From assembly GCA_024743215.1 (NCBI GenBank), contig JANSWZ010000002.1, positions 671,815 to 735,814 of the forward strand: 64,000 bases of DNA, written 5' to 3'. Of the stretch, positions 41,069-50,831 are shown one piece after another. Each line of letters opens with the position of its first letter. The first letter of the stretch is position 1. The translations under genes were made by a program, and so were the position numbers. The notes under the pieces are model-generated. The model saw only the letters and a list, made by a program, of their open reading frames with translations, was not told the DNA's origin and did not search any database. The DNA is from Alphaproteobacteria bacterium. GTDB lineage: Bacteria > Pseudomonadota > Alphaproteobacteria > Rhizobiales > GCA-2746425.

Positions 41069-41551
41069 TCAACCCGAAATGGTCTGTTCTACGGTATCCA
41101 CCAAGACGCCGCTTGTGGAAATTGCGATCTGGTTGGTCCAATACCAGCGCCGGGTGGTCCAAGTCACTTGGAACTCTATCGCGTCACCCGTCACGGTGCC
41201 GTACCAGACGACTGTATGCGGCGCATCCGGGCATATCGCCTTTGCAGTAACGTGGATCACATCGTCGATCACCTTGGTCTGGTAGTCGGACCAGCCGAAA
41301 TTGCAGTATTCTTCACAGTCCAGTGATTGGAATGTTCCATCGCGAAAGACAACCTTGCCATCAAGAACTGCGCCGCTGCCCTCCTCAGTGCCAACGATTT
41401 CAAACGTCTTGCCATCGAACAGGCTGCCTGCAACCCAATCTCCCTCTGGCACAACAAGATCTGGGATGTCTACGTTCATCACCGTCATCGTTGCCGCACC
41501 GGTTCCAAGCGTGGCCAAGGCAATGGCTGCGACTTGCAAAATCTGCGTCAT
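41069..41551 (-). CDS. Hypothetical exported protein
   Basis: MTQILQVAAIALATLGTGAATMTVMNVD... signal-like N-terminus; nine nt upstream of the membrane protein gene on the same strand. Confidence 0.6.
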   Translation of the reverse strand: MTQILQVAAIALATLGTGAATMTVMNVDIPDLVVPEGDWVAGSLFDGKTFEIVGTEEGSGAVLDGKVVFRDGTFQSLDCEEYCNFGWSDYQTKVIDDVIHVTAKAICPDAPHTVVWYGTVTGDAIEFQVTWTTRRWYWTNQIAISTSGVLVDTVEQTISG

Positions 41552-41597
41552 AACAGTCTCCGAAATATATTTTGACAATTGGTCAGAAATAACAACG

Positions 41598-41630
41598 GCG
41601 GTGGCACAAGGAAGGGCCTCGTGCCACCGC
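41598..41630 (-). terminator. Terminator-like hairpin after methyltransferase gene (weak U-tract)
   Basis: GCGGTGGCAC-aaggaagggcctc-GTGCCACCGC perfect 10-bp stem just beyond the stop of the minus-strand gene. Confidence 0.6.
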
Positions 41631-41642
41631 GTGCAAGAAAAA

Positions 41643-42467
41643 TTATGCCTCTAAGCCGGCCATCAAGACCCGGAACGTCGCCCCGATCCGAAAGCTGCCG
41701 TCCGCCTGTCGAAATGGGGTGAGCGTCGCTGCATGAGCGGCATCAAGGGCATCTTGGCCGCTGGTTTCGGAGGCTTTAAAGGCGACACCTGACGATCCGA
41801 GGCCTTTCAATGCGGTTGCAAGATCCGGGTAACGCCACGGGGAGTTTACGTCGAAGACCTCGAGCGGCATCAGACCTGCGGAACGCGCAAGGTCTTCCAG
41901 CTTGCCGGACTCTGACAACGCGAACGGCCCGCCCGCACCCGCAGGCGGAGGCGGTAGCAAAGGTTTCAGGGCAGCGACCAGAGCAGCCGCCTCCATGCCC
42001 GCAGGATCGCCCCATGTCATGACAAACACACGGCCGCCAGGTTTGGCCACACGCCGCGCCTCTTGCAGAGCGGCGATGGGGTTGGCCGCATATTGGAAAG
42101 AGTTGAAGCCGGTGACGACATCAAAGGCATCATCTTGATACGGCAACTCCTCCAGATCTCCTTGAGCAAGCAAGGCGCTGGGCAAACGGGTGCGGGCCAC
42201 CTCCAAAAGCGGCTCTGACGCATCGATGCCCGATACGGAGGCACCAAGGTCCACGGCAAGGCGGAGCGCCATACCGGCGCCGCACCCGGCGTCAAGAACG
42301 CGGGTCTTGGAGCCAACAACGGCCTTGTCAAAAACCGCGTGGTAAGCCGGGGCGCATTGCGGTTCCTGAATGTCGGCCCAATCGGCGGCGCGGGCGCCCC
42401 AGATGCGGCCATTGGCTTCGCCGCTGCGTTGTTGCGCGGCGTCGGGTGTTTTTTCAATCACGGTCAT
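41643..42467 (-). CDS. Class I SAM-dependent methyltransferase
   Basis: RVLDAGCGAGMALRLAVDLGASVSGIDASEPLLEVAR. Confidence 0.93.
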   Translation of the reverse strand: MTVIEKTPDAAQQRSGEANGRIWGARAADWADIQEPQCAPAYHAVFDKAVVGSKTRVLDAGCGAGMALRLAVDLGASVSGIDASEPLLEVARTRLPSALLAQGDLEELPYQDDAFDVVTGFNSFQYAANPIAALQEARRVAKPGGRVFVMTWGDPAGMEAAALVAALKPLLPPPPAGAGGPFALSESGKLEDLARSAGLMPLEVFDVNSPWRYPDLATALKGLGSSGVAFKASETSGQDALDAAHAATLTPFRQADGSFRIGATFRVLMAGLEA

Positions 42468-42739
42468 GGCTTATTCCTTATGCTTTTCAGTCGCACCCGC
42501 CCAGTCGGGTCGCGGGGGCGGCCCATTCGGACATGTTTGTCGCGAACAATTTCTGTTTTGAATTCAGGTGCCGTGCCCGGTAATCGTGCACTGCGTCTTC
42601 AGTTGTGCCCAATTTACCAGCAGCAAGTATCTCAGCGCGCTCATTTTGTGTCGCTGCGGTTTGTGTCGCGTTTCATTGGACTTGCAGCCAACATCCACGT
42701 CATGCTCAAATCAGTCCAGCGAAACGATTTCAGGCCCGC

Positions 42740-43699
42740 ATGAGCGAAATTCAGTTACACAAGATCGACCTTAATTTATTGGCGACTTTTGAGGCATTGA
42801 TCGAAGAAGGCAGCGTTGCGGCGGCAGCCGATCGGCTTGCGCTGACGCCCTCTGCAGTCAGCCACGCGCTTGGGCGATTGCGCGTGCAATTCGACAATCC
42901 GCTTTTCGTGCGGGTCGGTGGAAAAATGCAGCCGACGCCACAGGCGCTGCTGCTCGCCGCAGAGGTCGCACCTGTTTTACGGGGCCTGCGCCGTGCACTA
43001 AAACCCGCAGAGCCGTTCGATCCCGCAACCAGCGACCGGGTGTTTCGGATCGGACTGCATTCGTCTCCGACCTTCATGGCCCAGACGACCGCTTTGATAC
43101 AATCCACAGCACCCAACGCGATGGTCGATTGGGTTGCGATCAGGCAAAGCGGTCAGAACGATTTGGTGGATGGGCTGATCGACCTTTTGCATGTTGGCGG
43201 CCGAACCCATCTGTTCGACGGGATTCAATCGGTAGATCTGGAGCCGGCGACCTTCTTCAGCTTCGTTCGAAAAGGGCATCCGGCCGCCAAGAACTGGAGT
43301 GTCGAGACCGCGTCGCAGTATCGCTATCTTCAGGTCGCCGTCGAGGACAATGGCGGCGGCGCACCTATCGAGAAAGAGCACCGGCTGCTGAACCGGCCAC
43401 GAACCCTTGGTGGCAAGGTGCCAGATTTTGCCCTTATCGGCGTCATGCTAGCCGCGACCGATTTCATCGCAACACAGCCGAGTTTTGTAATCGAAGAGAT
43501 GTGGAAACGCTATGATCTGGAGGTGCTGGAACCGGTCGCCGCACCCGAGGATTTCCCGATGCGCTTTGCCTGGTCGGCCCGCAATGCGTCGGACCCTGCC
43601 AATAGCTGGCTGCGCAACACGGTGATCGGGGCCTATACAGAGCATCAGGCCGACATCAATCGACAACTGCACGCGGTGGCTATCCCCCTTAAGGGTTAA
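42740..43699 (+). CDS. LysR family transcriptional regulator
   Basis: IDLNLLATFEALIEEGSVAAAADRLALTPSAVSHALGRLRVQFDNPLFVR; start ATG 42740 preferred over ORF-track 42605. Confidence 0.92.
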   Translation: MSEIQLHKIDLNLLATFEALIEEGSVAAAADRLALTPSAVSHALGRLRVQFDNPLFVRVGGKMQPTPQALLLAAEVAPVLRGLRRALKPAEPFDPATSDRVFRIGLHSSPTFMAQTTALIQSTAPNAMVDWVAIRQSGQNDLVDGLIDLLHVGGRTHLFDGIQSVDLEPATFFSFVRKGHPAAKNWSVETASQYRYLQVAVEDNGGGAPIEKEHRLLNRPRTLGGKVPDFALIGVMLAATDFIATQPSFVIEEMWKRYDLEVLEPVAAPEDFPMRFAWSARNASDPANSWLRNTVIGAYTEHQADINRQLHAVAIPLKG

Positions 43700-43926
43700 A
43701 GGCAAAGCTTTGGTGCGGTGTAGGTGTCTGAGACAATTCTCCTCGCTCTGCGGATGCGGTCATCGGTCTCGGGGTCATGGTTGATTGTAAGATGACGATC
43801 AATTTGGACCGGAGCGCAGCCGTTCACTGACAAAACCTCCGCCACCGCATGGGCTGCGCGATAGGCTTCCATAACAAGCGTGCTTAGCTTCTTACCGGGC
43901 CGCGCTGCAGCGATGTAGAAAGGAGG
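43696..43926 (-). pseudogene. 5'-truncated gene remnant of unknown family
   Basis: Open minus frame ...FYIAAARPGKKLSTLVMEAYRAAHAVAEVLSVNGCAPVQIDRHLTINHDPETDDRIRRARRIVSDTYTAPKLCL* without an upstream start before an in-frame TGA. Confidence 0.4.
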
Positions 43927-44341
43927 TCATTGCTCGGAATGGGCCAAGAACTTACGGATCATATATCAATATCCCGATATCCCACATTCTCTGCAATACA
44001 GAAAATCGGTAAAGTGTGCTCCCTGCAGCCCTTCGCTGCGGATGGCACAAACGGCAGCTACGGGCCGGAAGCGTCGACCCTTGTCGGCTGTGAGCGCCGC
44101 CAAATGTTGCACCGCATCGGGTCGCCCTGAGCCCACTTTTACCAAACGTTGTGAATCCAAGGTCTTATGTGCTAAAATGAGGTTTCAAACGCTTGAAGGC
44201 ACATTCTCATGCGGGGCGGTTTTTAGCTGCTTTATTGCCCGCCCGATGAGCTGATAAATCAGCGGTTTCTGGCAAGTGAATTGTCAAGACGTCACTGTTA
44301 CGCAACCTGTGGTCCTACAGTCTCTTGTCCGGAGTATTTTG

Positions 44342-44929
44342 ATGAAACATGTTTTTGCCGCCAGCCTCGCCTTATGCCTCACCGCATTTGTACCCACACT
44401 TGCCAGCGCAGATATCACGCGCGGTTGTGCGTTTACAATTTTTTCAAGCAATCAGGCTTTTTCGCCGACGCACAGAACACTGGCAACGATCAAGACCCAG
44501 GGTTCGTGCCAAAACAGAGCCAAAGCCAACCAGTGTCGATCCCGCGCTTATAATTCCGGCAAAAGCTGCCTCAATGATTTGTGGGCGGCGCGTTGGACCC
44601 ACACTGTGCCGCAATCCTGCAACAATTTGTCAGGCGCACGCACTGGAGCGCGCCTGCAATGGAATGGCATTTTCGCGAAACTTCCCAATGGCAATAACAG
44701 CTTCAAGGATCGTATCGAATACGAAGCCTGCTGCCGCGCCGACGGCCTGAAAACCACCGGCACCGTTCATGTCAAATGGCTTGGAAAAGGTGACAAGGGC
44801 TGTGGGCCAAACAGGACCAGTTCCAAATCCTTCTACGGCGGTGGCAATTTTGCATTCGATTATAGCGTCGACTGTACGGCCCTGCTCAAGGCTGGACTGT
44901 GTGGAACGCCAACGCGCACCAATAACTGA
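44342..44929 (+). CDS. Hypothetical Cys-rich exported protein
   Basis: Signal peptide MKHVFAASLALCLTAFVPTLASA; about ten cysteines in the mature region. Confidence 0.6.
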   Translation: MKHVFAASLALCLTAFVPTLASADITRGCAFTIFSSNQAFSPTHRTLATIKTQGSCQNRAKANQCRSRAYNSGKSCLNDLWAARWTHTVPQSCNNLSGARTGARLQWNGIFAKLPNGNNSFKDRIEYEACCRADGLKTTGTVHVKWLGKGDKGCGPNRTSSKSFYGGGNFAFDYSVDCTALLKAGLCGTPTRTNN

Positions 44930-45743
44930 TCTTACCAGATCAAAGCGACAGATAACTCTACAGAGTAATTGTCCAGACTATCGCTTGATTGCGAGCGTTC
45001 GCAAAATTTTTCTAACAAATTCAATGCATCGTTCGTTCGCCGAGCATGCCCAATGTTTAACAGTTCTTACAGGGTGTGTAAAAACGGAATAGCAGACCTT
45101 CATAAAGTTGCTGTGGAGGTTTGAAAAGTCCGCATTGCGGTCGTCTGACCCAGTTAGTGTTCGCAAATGCGGCGAATGACTGCAATCGGGAGAGCCGATC
45201 TTGCCCGACGAACGGCAAGATTGGGCCGGTTTCGCATGCCACCAACAAATGTCGTTCGGTAATTTTTTTGGGGGAGGACAAGTTTTCGAGATTATGCGCT
45301 GGGAATCCCAAATCCTGGTAAAGCAGACCCCAAGTTCTGCGGCCAAGAATTGTTGTATTCAGATATACGGAAACGTTCGTGCATTTTAGATGTCAAAACT
45401 GTCTTTTAGCCACTGATGTCTGCCTTTCGAATGACGATGTATCTTCAAGCAAGAGGTGGATTAGTATTATCAATTTGATGAATGCTCAGCGCATCAAATG
45501 GTTTATGTTCATATGTGTACCCCTTCTCCTATTGCTGTCGCAGACAGAAATAACCGCAAATGTTTCTGCCAAATAAGCCTGCGAATTGCACCAATTTTCC
45601 TACCCACAAACAACACTAAAAATGGGTCGTCAAACACCGACGTATGAGTTTTCGGTTGGCTTTCGACTGCATACATCGCTGGATTCCCTAACCCCCGGCA
45701 AAAATTGGTTTTGTTGACTTCGCGTCATTGCTACGGTCAAAAG

Positions 45744-46058
45744 ATGACAGATATCGACATCAAATTACCAATGACTTTAGACGCTAACGCCGTCGTCGCA
45801 ATTGTCGAAGAGGCCTGCGCAAACGAGACGCTTCAGATCACAATGAAGAGTACCCTCAAGAAGTATCCGGGATGCGTTCATTGGCACTTAAAGAAACACG
45901 ATGAACGAGGGATTCTTGAGGTGACCTTGTGGCCCCGTATGCAGGAAAAGAAACCGTCTCGCCTCTGGCTGTCAGTTCACGGCAATCGAAGTGCCGATTG
46001 GATACTACAGCTCATGCCTCGAATGAAAACATTGATCGAAGAGCAAATGGCTGTCTGA
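45744..46058 (+). CDS. Hypothetical protein
   Basis: MTDIDIKLPMTLDANAVVAIVEEACANETLQ...; 104 aa, plausible composition. Confidence 0.5.
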   Translation: MTDIDIKLPMTLDANAVVAIVEEACANETLQITMKSTLKKYPGCVHWHLKKHDERGILEVTLWPRMQEKKPSRLWLSVHGNRSADWILQLMPRMKTLIEEQMAV

Positions 46059-46507
46059 CGTAAGCGTCTATTGGTTCAGATAGACCGGCTTAACAGAAGA
46101 GTGCCTCTTGTTGACTTGCAACAATGAGGGCCTTCGTTCTGCTTGCAGCATCCGACCTTATGGGCTCGAAGCGGAATTTCTCAGTACCATGATTGATCGG
46201 CGGATTTGGGCCATTCGTGACGACTGGCTGCGCGTTGCGGACAGGTAGCAGCCTCGGTCAATTATCGCTCAAGTTGCGCTTGACTGACCATGTAATCGCC
46301 AATTAGGATACTCCAATGATTCACCTTGCTAGGAGGACGCACATGACTATCGCTTATTGCTTCCTCCCGGGACGCACCCGTTTTGGAGCCGTCCTGATCT
46401 GACAATTCTGCGGCGTATATCGCCCAAAGTTGCAGATTTACTGGTCCAGGCTGGACCTACTTTCCAAATAATCAGCAAGGTGCAACCAACCTGGTTGCAA
46501 GACTTTC

Positions 46508-48265
46508 ATGTTCCATTATTCAACCGACGGCGCGTTCGCACGTGTTTTCTCGTTCACATTCCGTCTTTGGATGCGCCAAAGCGGAAAAGTTGCAGTCATC
46601 TTGGCACTTGTCCTGATCTCAACTGCCGCAGATATTGCGGTGCCTGTCATTACTGGCCGCCTTGTCGACGCTGTTGCCGGTGCGGGCGCGCCTTGGCATG
46701 CCTTCAGTGCGCTATTGGGCTTTGGAGCCTTGTCCATTGCAGCCAAGATCCTGAGCTACTTTTTCATCATTGATCTTACCATTCCCTCCATGCGGGCAGC
46801 AGAATCCGAGGCCTTTGCACATGTTCAACGTCTTCCCGCCGATTGGCATGCGAACGCCTTTGCCGGATCGACCGTGCGCAAGATCACACGCGGGGCCTGG
46901 GCTTTGGATGAGATGGGGGATCTGCTTCTGCTGGCTCTTTTGCCCTCTGTGCTGATCCTTTTGGGCACAATCGGAACGCTTACCGCTTTTCGCTGGGAGG
47001 TTGGGCTTGTCGCCGCTGTGGGCGCCCTTGTGTTTCTGGGGCTTTCCCTGTCGTTGACGCTGTTCTGGGTGGCTCCAGCGGCCCGTCTGGCCAACGCGCA
47101 GGACAGCCGCGTCTCGGGCGCGCTGGCCGATGCAATCACATCAAATGGAGTCGTGCGCGCCCATGCGGGAGAGCAGCGCGAGGACGCGCGGCTGGAACTT
47201 GTTCTGGCCAAGTGGGCGCACCGCACACGACGCACATGGCGGCGCGGCACATGGTCTGGCCTGTCTCAGGACATAACGATCTGGGGTCTGCGGGCTGCAG
47301 TCCTGGGTGGGGCACTCTTCGCTTATACCCGTAATCTGGCTGATGCGGGTGAGATCGCCTTCGTGGTCTCGGCGCTTGGCATGCTCGACGGGTATCTGCG
47401 CCAGATGGGAAACCATGTGCGCGGGTTGCAAAAGGCCGTCAACGATGCCGAGGAACTGGTCGAGCTGATGTCGGCCCCCCCTGAACACTCTGTCGCCAGA
47501 CAGCCCGAATCGACCTTGCCGCCACGTGCGGCGGCGCTGGCGTTTAACCATGTCGACTACGGATACGCAGGGGCGGCGACGCCGCTCTTTACAGATTTGG
47601 ACGTAGCCATACCTGCAGGTCAGAAAGTAGGGTTGGTAGGTCGGTCAGGGTCAGGCAAGACAACGTTCGTAAAACTGATCCAGCGGATTCATGAAATCAA
47701 CGACGGTGTAGTCACACTGGGCGGTGTCGACATTGCGCGCGTTCCCTTGCATGAGTTGCGTCAGCACATAGCGCTTGTCCCACAGGAGCCAGTTCTGTTT
47801 CATCGCTCCCTTGCCGAAAACATAGCCTATGCGCGCCCCAGTGCCACGATGCAGGACATCCATGACGCTGCGGCGCGCGCGGGGGCTGCTGATTTCATCC
47901 AGCGGCTGCCCAAAGGCTTTGGCACGGAGGTGGGCGAAAGGGGCGTCAAGCTGTCGGGCGGAGAGCGCCAACGGGTGGCCATCGCAAGGGCATTCCTGTC
48001 GGATGCGCCTGTCTTAGTCATGGACGAGGCGACCTCTTCGCTTGATTCAGAGGCCGAGGCGCAAGTTGCTCAAGCGGCGGAGAGACTCATGGAAGGGCGC
48101 ACAACACTTGTTATCGCGCACCGACTGTCCACTGTGGAGCGAATGGACCGCATCCTCGTCTTTGATCGCGGACGGATTGTCGAAGACGGCACTCCGGTGG
48201 AGCTTGTGGCACGCAAGGATGGCCTTTACCGCGCCCTGCGCGCGCGCCAGACTCTGGTTGGATAA
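46508..48265 (+). CDS. ABC transporter ATP-binding/permease protein (exporter type)
   Basis: TM domain plus Walker A GRSGSGKTT, LSGGERQRVAIARAFL, VLVMDEATSSLD. Confidence 0.95.
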   Translation: MFHYSTDGAFARVFSFTFRLWMRQSGKVAVILALVLISTAADIAVPVITGRLVDAVAGAGAPWHAFSALLGFGALSIAAKILSYFFIIDLTIPSMRAAESEAFAHVQRLPADWHANAFAGSTVRKITRGAWALDEMGDLLLLALLPSVLILLGTIGTLTAFRWEVGLVAAVGALVFLGLSLSLTLFWVAPAARLANAQDSRVSGALADAITSNGVVRAHAGEQREDARLELVLAKWAHRTRRTWRRGTWSGLSQDITIWGLRAAVLGGALFAYTRNLADAGEIAFVVSALGMLDGYLRQMGNHVRGLQKAVNDAEELVELMSAPPEHSVARQPESTLPPRAAALAFNHVDYGYAGAATPLFTDLDVAIPAGQKVGLVGRSGSGKTTFVKLIQRIHEINDGVVTLGGVDIARVPLHELRQHIALVPQEPVLFHRSLAENIAYARPSATMQDIHDAAARAGAADFIQRLPKGFGTEVGERGVKLSGGERQRVAIARAFLSDAPVLVMDEATSSLDSEAEAQVAQAAERLMEGRTTLVIAHRLSTVERMDRILVFDRGRIVEDGTPVELVARKDGLYRALRARQTLVG

Positions 48266-48268
48266 GAT

Positions 48269-48306
48269 GCCGGTAAGCCTGAACGTTCAAAATCAGGCTT
48301 ACCGGC
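48269..48306 (+). terminator. Terminator-like hairpin downstream of ABC transporter (no U-tract)
   Basis: GCCGGTAAGCCTGA-acgttcaaaa-TCAGGCTTACCGGC, 14-bp perfect stem 4 nt after stop codon. Confidence 0.65.
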
Positions 48307-48561
48307 CCCTTGGGTGGTTAAATTCAATAGAGCGACCATTCGGCAACGGCAGCAAAAGTTCACGATGTGAAGATGCACTGCAGCGTCTCAGGTGATGGTT
48401 GAAAGGCGGCCTGGGTCAAAATTTCAAGTCCTAAGGTCGCTTATTGCACCAACATTGCGCTGCATCACATGCCCGTAATGGACCGAAAATGACACCCAGT
48501 TTGAAAAATTCAAAGCCAAAGGAGGCCCACGGCCATTTGACTTCGACCACGGTTTAGAAGT

Positions 48562-50160
48562 CTACGCCCCAAGACCCGAACCCGGCAAAAACGAACTCTC
48601 TGGAAATTCGGCGGCCTTGAGCGCCTGCTCAAAACGTTTGCTATGCTCGGCATCCGGATACGGAAACATTCTCAGGGCGTTTTTAAGGCTGTAGCGTGGG
48701 GCCAGTTTGCGGATGGATGTGACCGTCTCGCCGGCCTCATCCAGCCGGCCGGTTTCGGCGTAGAGCCGGGCCAATTGAACACGCGCCGGGATAAAGCCCG
48801 GAACACGATCCAGAACGGGTAACAAATACTCCAGTGCCTGGTCATAATCCTGAAGCAGAATTCTGGAATGGCCGCGTGCAAATTCCCAACTTGGTGGTGC
48901 GTAACTGTCTATGCCAAAGGCTGTTTCCAGACGGCGCAAAGCTTCTGCCGGGAGCGCCAGCCTATTGAGAGTTTCGCCATAAGAATGCCAGACCTCGGCA
49001 TTGGACGAGTCCAGATCCAGAGCCTTTTCAAAGGCTTCAATGGTTCGCTCGCGATCTGCCAGAAAGCCGAGCGTCCAGCCCAGACGAGCAAAGGCAATGG
49101 CAGAGCTTTCATCCAGTTCGATGGCCTTTCGTGCCAATTCTTCTGCAACACTGAGATCCTCATCGGCACCAGGCCACGTGAATACATAGTTCGATGTTCG
49201 GCAATAGGCCTGATACGCAAAGGCCTCCGCATATGTCTGATCTGCTGCCGTCGCAGCTTCAAAATGCGTGAGCGCCTTGGCAAGGCTTGCCGGCTTATAC
49301 TGGTAATATTCGGCGCGACCTTTCATGCAATGCTCATAGGCGTCTTTGTTGCGCGTGCCGCTACGGCCTGACAAGGCTGAAAACTGCACTTTCAGATTGC
49401 GCGCAATTTTTGCACAAATCGTGTCCTGAAAATCGAATATATCCCCCATTGTGCCATCATATCTGTCAGACCAAATCTGGGTTTCAGTTTCAGTTTCCAG
49501 TAATTGCAGATTGATCCGAAACCGGTTTTCACTTCTGCGGATCGAGCCTTCAAGCACATGGCTGATGCCCATCTTGTCCCGCAGTCCCCCGGGAGCAGCC
49601 TCCTCGCCTTGCAGTCTGAAAGATGCATTGCGGGATGCAACACGCAAATTTTTGGCGCTTCCCAAATCATTGATCAGATCTTCTGTGATTCCATCTGCCA
49701 GATACTGATCCTGCTTGCGCTCGCTAAAATCGGAGAGCGGCAGGATGATCAGGTGCAGGCCTTTATCTGACACCAGCTTTGCTTTAGGCGCTCCAGCACC
49801 CCTTGGCACTTCATTGACATGGGCGACAAACCGTACGCCCTTGCCATGAATGGTACGAATATAGCGGCGGGGCGTGTCGACGTCACCAAGAGCAATCCGC
49901 GCGGCTTTGATAGAAGCAGATACCGCCCAATCAGAGACTGTCCGGCCAGACCAGATCGTCTCGATCAAATCAGTTCTGGAAATCAACTGGTCCCGGTTTT
50001 GGATAAGAAAATGCAACAATGTCAGGGTTTGCGGCTCGACATGAATCTGTTCGCCCGCATGTTTCAGCTCGAACTTTGTGTAATCCAATTCAAATTCGTC
50101 AAACTGATAAATCACAACGCCAATCCGGATCGTTTGAAGGAACCTCCAAAATTCCTCCAA
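48562..50160 (-). CDS. Winged-helix (OmpR/CadC-type) DNA-binding protein with TPR repeats
   Basis: FEFELDYTKFELKHAGEQIHVEPQTLTLLHFLIQN...RRYIRTIHGKGVRFVAHV; ILPLSDFS...YLADGITEDLINDLG; TPR-like C-terminus. Confidence 0.9.
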   Translation of the reverse strand: MEEFWRFLQTIRIGVVIYQFDEFELDYTKFELKHAGEQIHVEPQTLTLLHFLIQNRDQLISRTDLIETIWSGRTVSDWAVSASIKAARIALGDVDTPRRYIRTIHGKGVRFVAHVNEVPRGAGAPKAKLVSDKGLHLIILPLSDFSERKQDQYLADGITEDLINDLGSAKNLRVASRNASFRLQGEEAAPGGLRDKMGISHVLEGSIRRSENRFRINLQLLETETETQIWSDRYDGTMGDIFDFQDTICAKIARNLKVQFSALSGRSGTRNKDAYEHCMKGRAEYYQYKPASLAKALTHFEAATAADQTYAEAFAYQAYCRTSNYVFTWPGADEDLSVAEELARKAIELDESSAIAFARLGWTLGFLADRERTIEAFEKALDLDSSNAEVWHSYGETLNRLALPAEALRRLETAFGIDSYAPPSWEFARGHSRILLQDYDQALEYLLPVLDRVPGFIPARVQLARLYAETGRLDEAGETVTSIRKLAPRYSLKNALRMFPYPDAEHSKRFEQALKAAEFPESSFLPGSGLGA

Positions 50161-50238
50161 AAATACTCAAACCGGACTCAAGCACCAATTTCCGTTCGTT
50201 GGTAGCCCTTTGTTGGAACAACAGGGAAAGGAAACCCA

Positions 50239-50712
50239 ATGAAACTCTCATACATCCGAAACATAGGCCTGTCGGCTCTGTTTGCACTTCTGACATTTTC
50301 ATCCGCACTGGGCGCCACGATCAACGTAAAAAGCGAACTGCCCATCGGCGACGTGACTGCCAGACTGGAAGCCGCCATAGAAAAAGCAGGTGCGCGCGTC
50401 TTCACAAAGGTAGATTTTCAACAAGGCGTCAAAAGCGTTGGAAAAGACATTCGCCCCACGACTGTCCTGATTTTTGGCAGTCCAAAGATTGGCGCAGACG
50501 CCTTCGCAATCGGTCAAACAATCGGGCTTTACCTGCCACTTCGTGTTCTGGCCTATGAGGATGCATCGGGACAGGTCTGGCTGAGCTATCCTGACCCAGC
50601 CGATGCGGCGTTGGAACATGGCATTCCAGTGGATCATCCCGCCATCCAGGCCATGCAGGGGGCTCTGAAAAAGCTCACGATGGCCGCCAGCGGCAATTCC
50701 AAGGGGAACTAG
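50239..50712 (+). CDS. DUF302 domain-containing exported protein
   Basis: Signal peptide; VTARLEAAIEKAGARVFTKVDFQQGVKSVGKDIRPTTVLIFGSPKIG...LPLRVLAYEDASGQVWLSYPDP. Confidence 0.9.
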   Translation: MKLSYIRNIGLSALFALLTFSSALGATINVKSELPIGDVTARLEAAIEKAGARVFTKVDFQQGVKSVGKDIRPTTVLIFGSPKIGADAFAIGQTIGLYLPLRVLAYEDASGQVWLSYPDPADAALEHGIPVDHPAIQAMQGALKKLTMAASGNSKGN

Positions 50713-50735
50713 GGTCTAAATCTGCAAATGATCCA

Positions 50736-50773
50736 CAGGCGGTCAATTGGGCACACAGCCAATTGGCCGTCTG
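50736..50773. terminator. Long inverted repeat between convergent DUF302 and ptsN genes
   Basis: CAGGCGGTCAATTGG-gcacacag-CCAATTGGCCGTCTG: 15 paired positions including two G-U wobbles. Confidence 0.6.
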
Positions 50774-50831
50774 TCTGCGGGTGCTATCAAACGTTTGATG
50801 CAGCAGACAAAGCTGTGAATGCAAAGATATT

